Below, piece after piece: positions 1-10,287 of a stretch of 64,000 bases of DNA (position 1 is the first letter of the stretch; the number at the start of each line of letters is the position of its first letter). The DNA is from Amorphophallus konjac (Eukaryota > Streptophyta > Magnoliopsida > Alismatales > Araceae). The position numbers and the translations under genes were made by a program. The notes beneath the pieces were generated by a model. That model ran no database searches, was not told the origin of the DNA, and worked only from the letters and a program-made list of their open reading frames with translations. The DNA lies in the NCBI GenBank assembly GCA_022559845.1, contig CM040118.1:159484331-159548330 (forward strand), given 5' to 3'.

Positions 1-567
1 AGTGACTGAAGGTGGGTTCCACTTATTGTGCTCTGCAGCTTGGATTGGATGGCGTCGACCCTCTTGCCCCAAGGAGTTAACACATCCTTCTTCTAGCTTT
101 AGGTTTCATGCTGAGTGCGTTATCGCAGGATGCAGCTGCGTCCACTCATTAGTTGCGCTTTAGTCAGTTGTGGCAATCCATCGTACTGCAACGTCGACTC
201 ATCGAACTGCAGCGTCGACGCTGCCAAGGTACTCCAGAGGCTACGACAAGGAATGCGTTCACGCTGCTTGATCAAGGCGTTGACGCATCAGAGTATACCA
301 ATAAGCCATTGCCTCTCCCTTTGTAACTACTGCATCGACGCAGCTCTATCTTGGCGTTGACGCAGTGGAGCAACTTGTGAAGATATTGGTAAAGGCTTCT
401 TCGACTGCTGCGTGGACGCTGTAAGCTCCCAGCGTCGACCCTGTTCCTTTCTAGCACAAGGATGAAATCAAGTGAAAGCATTTATTGAATCAAACTTTGA
501 TTAATCATTGAATTGAATACATCATTCATATCTCATGGTTGTCATCATCAAAACCAGGGGCACAACA
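1..567 (-). mobile_element. Sirevirus-type (Ty1/copia) LTR, 5' (U3) end, cut by window edge
   Basis: Read on the minus strand the block begins at 567 with TGTTGTGCCCC followed by GGTTTTGATGATG, which resembles the 5' end of Sirevirus LTRs and the start of the copia solo LTR at 18883. To the right (from 568) the sequence is reverse transcriptase of a gypsy element, so the LTR interrupts that element; the possible target duplication AGTTT (568-572) cannot be checked because the other end is outside the window. It contains repeated CGTCGAC-centred palindromes. No coding capacity. Confidence 0.6.
200..440. repeat. CGTCGACGC palindrome cluster in Sirevirus LTR
   Basis: A 16-nt perfect palindrome, GCAGCGTCGACGCTGC, lies at 209-224. 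Related motifs (GCGTTGACGC, ATCGACGCAG, GCGTGGACGC, GCGTCGACCC) recur from about 50 to 440 with spacings of tens of bases. Palindromic U3 arrays are known from maize Sireviruses; this block fits that description. Confidence 0.7.
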
Positions 568-1274
568 AGTTTTAGCGTCACGAGATACACTTTTTGGGGC
601 ACTTGATTTTTGATGATGGTATTTCCGTGGATCCAGCCAAGGTCGAGACAGTGATGCAGTGGCTGAGGCCAAGGTCCGTGACGGAGATTCGGAGTTTCTT
701 GGGGCTTGTAGGCTATTATAGGAGATTCATTCAAGATTTCGCTCGTGTTGCAGCCCCGATGACTAGGCTTACGCGGAAGGATGTGCCGTTTGTTTGGACT
801 GGTGAGTGTGAGCAGAGTTTTATGGAGCTTAAGAGGTTGCTCACCTCGGCACCAGTGTTGGTGTTGCCTTCTGGATCGGGAGGTTTTGTGGTGTGTACAG
901 ATGCTTCCGGGGTCGGGTTGGGTGCTGTGCCGATGCAGCACGGTAGAGTGGTGGCTTATGCATCTCGGCAGCTAAAGCCCCGTGAGGAGAACTACCCTAC
1001 CCATGACCTTGAGTTGGCGGCTGTGATTTTTGCGCTGAAGATTTGGAGGCATTATCTGTATGGTGAGATGTTCGAGGTGTTCACAGACCATCAGAGTTTA
1101 AGGTATGTGTTCACTCGGAAGGACCTTAATCTCAGGCAGAGGCGATGGATGGAGTATATGAATGATTATGACTTCGCCCTGTCTTATCAGCCGGGCAGGA
1201 TGAATGTTGTTGCCGATGCCTTGAGTAAGAAGGTTGTGGTCAGCGCTATGATGATGAGGAAGTGGAGGCTCTAG
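568..1274 (+). pseudogene. Element A pol: end of RT and RNase H
   Basis: Encodes the end of the RT thumb region followed by a Ty3/gypsy RNase H: the catalytic block TDASGVGLG, the conserved SRQL and [13 protein letters not shown] segments, and a C-terminal [11 protein letters not shown] motif. A TAG (573-575) sits where relatives have Trp, just inside the junction with the upstream LTR, and TAG at 1272-1274 ends the frame where the pol linker should continue. In the living element this would be cleaved from Gag-Pol and remove the RNA template during cDNA synthesis in the cytoplasm. The frame continues in register downstream at 1281, so the stop is a point change and not a frameshift. Confidence 0.85.
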
Positions 1275-2252
1275 GAATAGGTGCCAGCCGTGACATTTAG
1301 GCTCAAGGTTCCCCAAGAGCCGGGGTCAGCTGTTCTTGCGAGCTTGTCTGTCACGCCTGCGATTCATCGTCAGGTGATAGATGCTCAGCGTGCAGACCCT
1401 GAGTTGCCCCAGATTTTGGCATTGGTTGATGTTGAGTTCAGCGAAGATGGAGCTGTGAGATTCCGTGGTGAGCTATACGTCCCGGTCGAGGAGCAGGTGA
1501 GGCATGTGGTGTTGCTAGAGGCTCATGGGAGTCGTTACACTGTACACCCGGGGGCGACGAAGATGTATCGGAACTTGAAGAGGCAATTCTGGTGGCCTGG
1601 CATGAAGAGAGATATTACCGAGTATGTGACCAGATGCCTGACTTGTCAGCAGGTGAAGGCGAAACATCAGCGACCAGGAGGTACTCTTCAGCCCTTTGGA
1701 GGTTCTCACGTGGAAATGGGACCACGTGACCATGGATTTTGTGGTGGGATTACCGAGGACCCCGAGCGGGCATGATAGTATTTGGTTGCTGGTGGATAGG
1801 CTAACGAAGGTGGCTCAGTTGTTACCGATCAAAGTCAGCTGGAGTGTGTCCAAGTTGGCTCGTCTTTATGTGGAGCGCATCGTTCTTTGCATGGAATTCC
1901 CATTTCCATTGTGTCAGATCGAGATCCGCGTTTCACTTCTGGATTCTGGAGGAGTTTCCGGCAAGCTCTTGGCATGGAGTTAGCGTTTAGCTCAGCGTAT
2001 CATCCTCAGTCAAATGGTCAGTCAGAGAGGACCATTTAAACATTAAAGGATATGTTGAGATCCTGTTGCCTGGAATGGCAAGGGAGTTGGATTCACCATC
2101 TACAGTTGGTGGAGTTTTCCTACAACAACGGCTATCATTTGAGCATTGGGATGGCTCCTTATGAGGCTTTGTATGGGCGACCGTGTCGGACTCCACTCAA
2201 TTGGTCTGAGGTTGGTGAGCGTGTTGTAACGGGACCGGAGCTAGTGCAGTAG
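1275..2252 (+). pseudogene. Element A pol: integrase zinc-binding and core domains, broken
   Basis: The first part (about 1515-1675) carries the HHCC zinc finger with YTVHPGATKMYRNLKRQFWWPGMK and CLTCQQVKAKH. The catalytic core follows ([26 protein letters not shown]), but the reading frame changes near 1735 and again between about 1985 and 2050, and TAG at 2250-2252 interrupts it. The segment YNNGYHLSIGMAPYEALYGRPCRTPL is the family-typical end of the core. Integrase would insert element cDNA into chromatin; this copy cannot make a whole enzyme. Assignment to Ty3/gypsy integrase is secure. Confidence 0.85.
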
Positions 2253-2261
2253 TGCATTGAT

Positions 2262-2760
2262 GTGGTGCATCTGGTCTGTCAGAACATGTTGGGGGCGCAG
2301 AGTCAGCAGAAGAGCTATGCCGATCGGAGGAGGCAGCCACTCAGTTTCGCGGTCGGTGACCGAGTATTTTTGCGGGTTTCTCCCATGAAGGGAGTGATGC
2401 GATTTGGACAGCGTGGGAAGTTGAGTCCCAGCTATGTTGGTCCTTTTCTCATCTTGGAGCGCATTGGCGAGGTTGCTTATCGGTTGCAGCTACCTCCTGA
2501 GTTTGCAGCGGTACATGACATGTTCCATGTCTCGATGTTGAGGAAGTATATGCCCGATGATTCTCATGTGTTGGAGGATTCTGTTTGGCCCGAGGTGACT
2601 CTCGATCTGTCTCTACCGGAGTTCCCTATCCGTATTGAGGATCGGCGAGAGTAGCACCTGCAGAATAAGGTTATCCCTCTGGTAAAGGTGGTATGGCAAC
2701 GGCACTATGGTGTGAGGCTTCTTGGGAGCGTGAGGACGAGATGCGTTAGTAGTTCCCTTA
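2262..2760 (+). pseudogene. Element A pol: integrase C-terminus and degenerate chromodomain
   Basis: Starts with QKSYADRRRQPLSFAVGDRVFLRVSP and GPFLILERIGEVAYRLQLPP, the GPY/F-type C-terminal domain of Ty3/gypsy integrases, and runs to HDMFHVSMLRKYMPDDSHVL. After a TAG (2652-2654, at a position usually Gln) the frame continues with NKVIPLVKVVWQRH, the start of a chromovirus-type chromodomain; the rest is scrambled. Chromodomains are known to steer integration toward heterochromatin. The frame is the same as the fragment ending at 2252. Confidence 0.75.
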
Positions 2761-2827
2761 TTTGTTCAAGTGAGTATCCTTTTCTTCCCCTTTGTTTCAT
2801 TTTAAATTTCGAAGATGAAATTTGTTT

Positions 2828-2840
2828 AAGGGGGGAGGGC
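2828..2840 (+). other. Polypurine tract of element A
   Basis: AAGGGGGGAGGGC lies directly before the TGTAAT start of the 3' LTR, the position of the plus-strand primer in LTR retrotransposons. Confidence 0.85.
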
Positions 2841-3159
2841 TGTAATATCCCGGACCCTTCGGATATTTCTTCTTGGGTCCCAGATCTATTTTCTCGGAGA
2901 ATTTGATCTCATTTTCCCCATAATTATCTTTCGGACATTTTTTGGGTTCGGATCCGTGCGTTTCGGATCAATTTCAGAGGCCCCGGAACGTGTTCTGCGG
3001 TATCCTGTGTTTTTTCCTGACAGGACCTACGGAACCCCATAGCGGGTAAACCGAGTCGTTCACCTACTCAGGGATGGTACCACGGCAATCAGCGTGGTCC
3101 AACGATCGTGGCGGTATATTTTTCTATTTTTCCATATTTTTTGGAAAATTTGGATTTTC

Positions 3160-3167
3160 TATAAATA
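3160..3167 (+). promoter_or_regulatory. TATA box of element A LTR
   Basis: TATAAATA about 320 bp into the LTR, followed by a CT-rich stretch typical of plant 5' leaders. It would set the start of the genomic RNA. Confidence 0.55.
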
Positions 3168-3804
3168 CCCCTCTTTTTTCTTTTTCTTTTCTTCTTCTTC
3201 TTTCTTCTTCCTCCTTAGCCGTGACACACCCGCGGCCCCCCTCTCTTTCTCTCTCCTCTCCCGATGACGACGCGGCGCTCACCTCCGGCTGTAGACCGTG
3301 GTGGGCGACGGCGCGACGGTGACGACGGCGGCGAGATGATCACGTGGGCGTGCGGAGCTCGTGGGAAGCGTGATGGAATGAGGGTTTCAACGGTGTTCTT
3401 CACGGTTCGGGGACGATCCGCCGCGTTTTGAGCAAATCCGAGGTAGGGTGACGGTCCTTAGCTCAGTATTTACCTTCCCCGTGATTCCTAGGCCAAGGCG
3501 AGGTCGAGTGTGGGCTATTTTGAGTCGGGAAGGGAAAATCATGTTTTGGGGAGTGAGCGCCCGATCTAGCATTCCAATGCATGTTTTCGTGGTTTGTGGG
3601 CATCTAAGGATGCATTAGGGGCTTGGGAACAAGTTTCCTTTTTGGTTCCCCTTCACCCGGGGGTGAATGGGGCGTGGAATGGCGATTTTAGAGTTTTTCT
3701 GCCGTTCTCGGTTTTCCGAAAGTGTGGCTATCCTTCCAATGACCGCCACATCCTTCGGCGGTCCTCATGCGACTGTTTCAATCTTTTCGTGCGTGGGTTG
3801 GGCC

Positions 3805-4105
3805 TGGCGGCCTCACGATGAGCCGCCAGAGCCAGGTGGCGGCCGAAAGGTCGACCGCAAAGCGAAGTTGGCCGGCGTGGCCCTCCGAGGCATTTTGACC
3901 TTTGGTTTTTGACCGTTGGGGATTTTTGAAGTCTGGCGGCCGAGGGTACGCCCGCCTCATCCCTTTGGCGGCCCTATGTAGGAGCGCTTGTTCCTTCGCA
4001 ACCCAAAGCGTGGCGACCTATGGTTGGACCGCTACAGTCTCTGTGGCGGCCTAATGTTGGACCGCTAGCCTTTGTAGCAGCCCAAAGGTAGACCGCCAGA
4101 GATTC
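3805..4105. repeat. Hairpin modules (GCGG-N12-CCGC) in element A LTR
   Basis: Arms and loops are regular: TGGCGG (3805-3810) with CCGCCA (3823-3828); GCGG (3839-3842) with CCGC (3855-3858); GGCGG (3935-3939) with CCGCC (3952-3956); GCGG (4046-4049) with CCGC (4062-4065). Each has a 12-nt centre. Weaker copies lie between 3960 and 4035 and near 4075-4105. Confidence 0.75.
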
Positions 4106-4218
4106 TTGTGTATCTCCACACCATCCTTTTAACCCTTCCGAGTCTTCGGGCTTGTGGGTGGCGGTTCGAGATTCGAGTTATCGAGGCCTTCCCGGTGTTC
4201 GGATCTCGGGTCGTTACA

Positions 4219-4980
4219 GTTAACAACAAGAAGAAGAATAAGAAGAACCCATGGGTTGAACCCTATGGGTGACACGCGACTCGCGGACGAGGACACCGAT
4301 CCGATTGGCATTGTTTGGTATTGTGCTTGGTATTCATATGCCGAGGGCATGTCGTATAATCATCCCTTATATGACGTTTAGCCCAGATACAAGTTCACCC
4401 CATCGGACGAGGACATGTTTAACAAGTCTTGATGCAAGATGGAGCATAAAGTCCCTACCTTGATGAATGTGCTCTACCCAGATGCTACGACCAGAATGCG
4501 GCCACCCAGACGACCACATTCAAGACCATCAACTGGGCCCATGTAAACCCTCTTTACGTGGACTAGCCAGCTTTAGATCATCCTGTTCCACGTAACCCCC
4601 CCTTTATGCGGACCAACATGACCCCCTTCAACCCATGGCCTATAAAGCCCCTTGGGAAGGCCAAAGGTCACAAAATACTTTACCCAGTTAAACCCTATGG
4701 GCAACATACAACTTGTGGGCAACTCTCGATGAGGATGGTGATTCAATTTCGGTGGTTGGTCTTGTGCTTAGCAATGACACGCCGAGGGCATGTCACATGA
4801 TCACCCCTCAGACGAGGTTCAAGCCAAGACACAAACCTCCACGTCGGACCCCCAGTGGACATCATGTAAAGGCAGTTCTACGAGCACCCGATGAGGGAGA
4901 CGATCTGGCCTACCTAGCGAGTACATGGCAAGGGTACGCTACACAAGCCTTGATGTAAGATAAAGCTCGGGGTCTCTGCA
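4219..4980. repeat. Two imperfect direct copies of a unit of roughly 450-500 bp; no gene
   Basis: Shared landmarks are AACCCTATGGG, a GA(T/C)GAGGA segment, CTTGTGCTT followed by CGAGGGCATGTC, and CTTGATG(C/T)AAGAT, seen once from about 4250 to 4450 and again from about 4690 to 4965. No coding frame I can identify. Probably noncoding DNA of a retrotransposon. Confidence 0.45.
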
Positions 4981-5655
4981 TTGATAAACGGTGCCCAACT
5001 GTCACAATCTCAACGACGTTCAACTACTCCAGTCATAGCGGTGCCCCAAGCTACTCCAGTCACAATAGTGCCCACAACACCCGACTGCCCAGTCCTGACA
5101 ATGGTTGACTGTCCCAATCTCAACGGCGCTCGACTACTCCAACCACAGCGGTGCCCTCAGCACCCAAATCCTCCAGTCACAACCGTGCCCAAAGAACCTA
5201 ACTGCCTTGTCTTGACAGTGCCCGACTGTACCAGTCTCAATGGCACTCAACTATTCTAGCCACAACAGTGCCCCCGACACCCAATTACTCCAGTCACAAT
5301 GGTGATCATGGTACCCGATTGCCCAGTCATGATAGCGCCCGACTGTCCCAGTCTTAATGGCGCTCAACTACTCCAGTCACAGTGGTGCCCCCTACACCTG
5401 GCTACCCCAGTCACAACAGTGCCCATAGCACCCGACTGTCCAGTCTTGACGATGCCCGACTGCCTTAGTCTTAACGGTGCCTGGCAGCCCCAATCATAGT
5501 GGTGCCCATAGCACCCTACTACTCCCATCACAACCGCACTTCTGCCACCCAGTTACTCCAGTCACAATGGCACCCATGTCATTCGACTTCCCCAGTCTCC
5601 ACGGGACTCGACGTCACCTGTCTTAATGGTGCCCCACCATTCCAATCATAGCGAT
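4981..5655. repeat. Minisatellite, about 119-bp period with shorter sub-repeats
   Basis: The phrase CAACGGCGCTCAACTACTCC recurs with small changes at about 5010, 5117, 5237 and 5355. Between these, CCAGTCACAACNGTGCCC and CCCGACTG(T)CCCAGTC phrases recur every 35-45 bp. Short open frames here are by-products of the repetition. Confidence 0.75.
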
Positions 5656-5850
5656 GCTCGACTGCTCACCCCGAGCCGAGCCCAATAGCTCATCTCAAGC
5701 TGAGCCCGACAACTCACCTTGAGCCGCGCCTGATTGCTCCATGCGAGTCGTGCCTGATGGCTCATTCCGAGCCAGACCTGATAGCTCACCCTAGGTAGTG
5801 CCTGACTACTCACTCTGAGCCATGCCTATCTGCTCCTCCTTCGAGTAAGG
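5655..5850. repeat. Minisatellite of about 33-bp GAGCC units
   Basis: Units of the form CTCACCCCGAGCCGAGCCCGATAG repeat about six times (CTCATCTCAAGCTGAGCCC, CTCACCTTGAGCCGCGCC, CTCATTCCGAGCCAGACC and so on). A weaker related group (GAGCCAGGACCTGC, GAGCCAGAACCTGC, GAGCCAGTGTCCGC) reappears at about 6260-6360. Confidence 0.65.
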
Positions 5851-7480
5851 CATGCGACAACATACGACAACACTTGAGAGGTAAACATCAAGGAACTTGC
5901 AAGCCCTTCTCATGACTGGGTGGCCAGTCATTCCATATCAGGAATATATTGTGACACCCCTCAAGCGGCGTCCTGCTGATTCACGAGTCCTCCAACGGAT
6001 AGTAGGAATAAAAGCGAAAATACCCGCGTAACAACGCAATGACCAAGGGACTGTCATAAATGACGGAATTGTCCCATGGCTTACACACACTTGTAATTAG
6101 GGTTTCAACGCCCCATATAATGCCTTTCATGAGTTATAGTGATGTAACCCAGTCAGGGAATTGACTCCCGTCCTCATCGGCTGCCAGTCTCAACACCATC
6201 CAGCAGACGGTCGTCTGCCTCCCAACTTAATCCCTGCCCCACCAATAGGACAGACCTACACCCGAGCCAGGACCTGCCTACTCCTTGCCGTTCCAGTGTC
6301 AGCCACTCCACACCCGAGCCAGAACCTGCATGCTCCTTTCTGAGCCAGTGTCCGCTGCTCCACCTTTCGAGCCAATGCCTCATTTTCATAAACCTAGAGT
6401 TCCTGCCCTCTCTAGTGCCCACACTGAGATCAGTCTCCATACCTCCACTCATCCCTGATGTGTTACTATTGCTCCATCACTATTGCATGGGTCAAGCCCT
6501 CCCGACATCACGACCCCTAGGCTCCCTAACTCTTTTCCTTTCGATAGTAAAAACAAGGGTGTTTGGATTACGTTTGATGTAAATTAACATCGACTGTGGT
6601 CGACAGGCTCAGTCGATGGGGAAATGTTCTGCACCCGAAATTCACATCGTCTGATACACCTTCACTCGTGGTATCAAACCTGTGCCAGTTACCTGAACAT
6701 CTACCACATTGGCACAAACCTTGTCCACGTGTGGCCCGTATGTCCAGGCACACGTGCCGTGCCCTGGAGGCACATCCCAATTGAACTTCAATTATGCAAC
6801 AATTGTCGAAACTCGGCTGGGACGCCCGCAGAACCTAGTAAAAATCACCATCAACCAGTAAATCTCAAATCAACCACATCCCTATATTATTTTATTCTCT
6901 TGTCGATTTTACGTATGTTGTAAAGAAGTTGGCACGCCCGATGTGACTTTTCCTACCTTTCTTCTTTCTACCGAAAGAGAGTCACACTTGTTTTTATGCC
7001 ATGATGCCCTCACTCTTTCTTATCTAAGAGGAAGAGGAGGGCCTTGTCCAAGCTGCAACACGTGATCAGTCAGTGTCAAGCGACCAACCTACGGTAGTAA
7101 CAACAACAACAAACCGATGGCGATAGTGACCTATTGTCTAGTCATCATCACTATCCACGCCAAGCGCAGACATCTGGAGAGGCCAATCGTATTCGACAGC
7201 TCTCCTCCAGCCTTCTTCATGCCCTAATCCTCGGGCGCCATCGTTGTGGCCACCAAGCATCCCACTTTGGCCACCGCCTATGCAGGCAGCCGCCCCCCTT
7301 TATCCTACAGCAACAACGACCCACGCAGCCATTGATCTTTGGGTCCCCAGCTCCACTAGCACCCAACACGGGCTTCCAGCCTTGTGTTTCTAGCACAACG
7401 TCACTAATGATCAACACAAACATCAAGCATTGGGTCCCAACCATGCTGACTTTAGACACAGGTGACGAGCTCTAGGTCCT
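5851..7480. other. Unassigned repeat-like DNA, no gene
   Basis: No coherent coding frame. TGTGACACCCC at 5951 resembles the start of a gypsy LTR, but I find no matching end, PPT or second copy. The rest gives no recognisable protein match on either strand. Confidence 0.3.
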
Positions 7481-9020
7481 CTACACTTCAACACCCGGTA
7501 TGGGCACTAAGCCCCGGGTCACTGCCACGCCGGTTTCCAACATGGGCTTCTAGCCCTTGATACCCAGTGCAACATCAATAACATCCTGCCGAGGAATCAC
7601 GCCTTGGGTTTCAGCCACATCAACTCCTAATAAGGGCACCAAGCCCCGAGACACGGCCACATCAACACCCGATACGGGTATCTAGCCCTGGGTTCCAGTA
7701 GCTCTAGTTCCCAACACAGGCGTTAGGTCTCGGGTCCTCAGTACATCAACACCCAATACGGGCTTCCAGCCCCAGGTTCCAACTTCATCAAAACCCAAGA
7801 TGGGCATCCAGCCCTGGGTTCTAGCTCCATCAACACCCAATACGACATCCAACTTTGGGTCCCAGTTTTATCAACAGCCAAGATGGGCATCTAGTCCCGG
7901 GTTCCAGCTCCATCAACACCCAAGACGGGCATCCAGCCCTGGGTTCCAGCTCCATCAACACCCAAGACGGGCATCCAGACCTGGGTTCTTGCTCCCAAGA
8001 CAGGTGTCTAGCCCCAGCTCCCTACTTGATCAGCACTCAAGATGGGCATCAAACCCTAGGTCCCAACATCATCAACACCCAAGATGGGCTTTTAGTCCCG
8101 GGTTCCAGCATCATCAACACCCAAGACGGGCGTCTAGCCTTGGGTTCCAACTTCATCAACACCCAAGATAGACATCTAGCCCCAGGTTCTAGCTCCATCA
8201 ATACCCAAGATGGGCTTCCAACCCTGAGTTCTAGTTTCATCAGCACCCAAGATGGGCTTCCAGCCTCGGGTCCCAGCTTCATTAACATTCAAGATGGGAT
8301 TCCATCCCCAGGTCCCAGCTTCATCAACACCCAAGATGGGCATTCAACCCTAGGCCCTAGCTTCAGCAACACCCAAAACGGGCATCCAGCCCTGGGTTCC
8401 AGCTTTATCAGCACCCAAGATGGGCATCCGGCCCTAGGTCCCAACTTCATTGGGACCCAAGACGGGCTTCCAGCCCCGGGTCCTGGCTTCATTAACACCC
8501 AATATGGGTGTCAAGCCCCAGGTCACCACTCCTCCGACATCCTCGGATCCCAGCACGGTTCTTAAACCTCAGATTCCGGCCACAATTCCAACAGCGCGTG
8601 GCAGCATCAAGCCCCAAATCGCCATGTCTCCGGATCTCAATGCGGATCTCAAGCCTTGGGTCCCGAACACCTTTTCAACGGCCCACACAAGAATCAGGTT
8701 ACGGGTCCCAGCTATGCCAACTCCCAACATGGGCGACTAGCCTTGGGCTTCCAATACCTTAACACCCAAGATGGGTCCCAAGCCTCAGGTTCTAGTTTCA
8801 CCGGTTCCTAACACGGGTGCAGCACCCTAGGTTCCAACAACACCTTCAACATATGGTATGGACGTTAAGCCTTGAATCATCACTACACCAGTTCCTAACA
8901 TGGGTCTCAAGCCCCTGGTTTTGGCAACAACTTCAATGGCCTACATGAACGTCATACTCCAGGACACCACTTCTTCGGTCCCCAACATGGGTACCAAACT
9001 CTTGGGCACTGGCTACACTG
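7480..9020. repeat. 42-bp minisatellite, about 35 degenerate units
   Basis: The clearest consecutive units (7901-7985) read GTTCCAGCTCCATCAACACC followed by CAAGACGGGCATCCAGCCCTGG, 42 bp in all. Because 42 is divisible by three, each frame without a stop in the unit stays open over many copies on both strands, giving an apparent 14-residue repeat protein (GSSSINTQDGHPAL on plus). Units at both edges are more decayed. I take this as noncoding satellite-like DNA inside a retrotransposon. Confidence 0.8.
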
Positions 9021-9640
9021 ACATTCACTAGAGACATCATGCCTCAGACAACCTTAGATCGGGTTCATTCAATCTACCACATCGGTGCTGAGTCGACCTC
9101 AGCCCCACCAAAAAAGTGCCACAGTGGTTGCATAAATAGGTGGCTCACCGCAACTGTCCGTGACTCCAGAGGACAAGGCGAGACTCAAAGAAACCGGTGC
9201 ACCAGTACCACATCGGGGGCAATCACGTCAGACCAACATCTAGCTTCCTATGCCCCAACGAGGGGGCAACTCCAAGGAGGAGCACCAGCTCTCCCTTAAA
9301 TGAATGTGGGACACTAGGAAAGAGGCCGAGCCCATCTGGAGGGCGTGAGCCAAGACACTCCTCCACTCATCGGAATGGCCCCAGGCCCAAGATCCGGCAG
9401 AGAGGTCACCGACTCAGAATCTTGCTACTTAGTGAAGGACCCGTCGAGGTAGACTTCAGTCCTTGATAGACTGGGGGCACCGGTCTGCCCTTAGAAGCAC
9501 CCCAAGAGGGAAAAGGGTAATGCAGATCATCAATGACACCATAAAGGTGTTTACATGTTACCCCACTGGCATTATCCGATAACTGATACACCTCATGACT
9601 TAAGTATTGTCCATTTCTTTGATGGATCACTCAGTTTCTC
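9021..9640. other. Unassigned DNA left of copia element E
   Basis: No gene seen. Style and base use resemble the noncoding DNA at 21160-22010, and it may belong to the same Ty3/gypsy element (F) split by the copia element. This is an inference without alignment. Confidence 0.3.
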
Positions 9641-10117
9641 AGTGCTTACCAGTCATTGCTCTGCCAACATTATTTTTTAAATATTTTTCAAGATTTTCAA
9701 CATTTTCTTAACTGTCCTTTATTTGTTTCAGAATGACTTGTTTAAAAACAATACACATACTTAGCCTTCTCTAACAGGATTTCAGACGAGTTTTCAGATT
9801 TCAGATACAGCTGGCTTTGTCTGACATGTAATGAAATAAGGGTTGAGAGCTATTATCAATTATCAACATTCTTATTTTCTGATTGCAATCTTTAAACTCT
9901 AAAGATTATAAAATTTAAACCATTAAGTCAGTCTTCAAGCAATTAAAATTCTTATAAAGGAAGAAGTCTGTTTTCTATTGCTTAAGACTTAGAACTGACT
10001 AATAGATTGTCATATTGTCAGACTCAACTCATTCAGGGTCAAAGGATGAATGAATTCAAGAGAGAAAAGGATTTTAGTTTCAATGAAGTTGATGACCTCT
10101 CTGAATTACATACAACA

Positions 10118-10127
10118 CTCCCCCTGT
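10118..10127 (-). other. Purine tract (AGGGGGAG) of element E
   Basis: On the minus strand GACAGGGGGAG is followed by TGTTGTATG. Sireviruses are known for multiple such tracts near their 3' end. The following sequence does not resemble the start of the 5' LTR, so I do not call an LTR here. Confidence 0.45.
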
Positions 10128-10287
10128 CTATATGCATGTAGTTTTGCAAATGAATGGCAAGAATTAGATGAGAGAGAGCTTAGACATAGGTCATGGATGA
10201 ATGATATGCAATGAAAAAATATGTCATGAAACAATATGAATGTTATGCATGCATGATCTAGTCCAACATTCAATCAACCACAGAGTT

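Larger units (their letters stand above)
568..4218 (+). mobile_element. Element A: Ty3/gypsy chromovirus-like retrotransposon, 5'-truncated
   Basis: The internal part holds the end of RT, RNase H and integrase in the order RT-RH-IN typical of Ty3/gypsy, then a purine-rich tract and a 3' LTR (TGTAAT...TTACA). The 5' half is missing because the Sirevirus LTR at 1-567 interrupts RT; the rest may lie outside the window. The sequence after the integrase core suggests a chromodomain, hence the chromovirus label. The element is dead: several stops and at least two frameshifts. The base after the LTR (GTTAA, 4219-4223) is the candidate target duplication, not testable here. Confidence 0.85.
2841..4218 (+). 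repeat. 3' LTR of element A (1378 bp)
   Basis: Begins TGTAATATCCCGG after the polypurine tract and ends CGTTACA, giving a TGTAA/TTACA inverted terminus. A TATAAATA box (3160-3167) is followed by pyrimidine-rich DNA, a usual U3/R arrangement. From 3805 to about 4105 it carries a series of GCGG-N12-CCGC modules. No protein-coding frame of note. Confidence 0.85.

Noticed and set aside
5951..7480. LTR beginning at TGTGACACCCC
   Set aside because: No matching terminus, second copy, TATA box or purine tract could be found.
7855..8565. Open frame for a 14-residue repeat protein
   Set aside because: It follows automatically from a 42-bp repeat; the opposite strand is equally open and there is no protein-like start or flank.
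9555..10117. A short 3' LTR for element E (TGTTGTATG...GTAACA on the minus strand)
   Set aside because: It does not resemble the 5' LTR in sequence or length, so the TG...CA ends are probably chance and the purine tract is an internal one.
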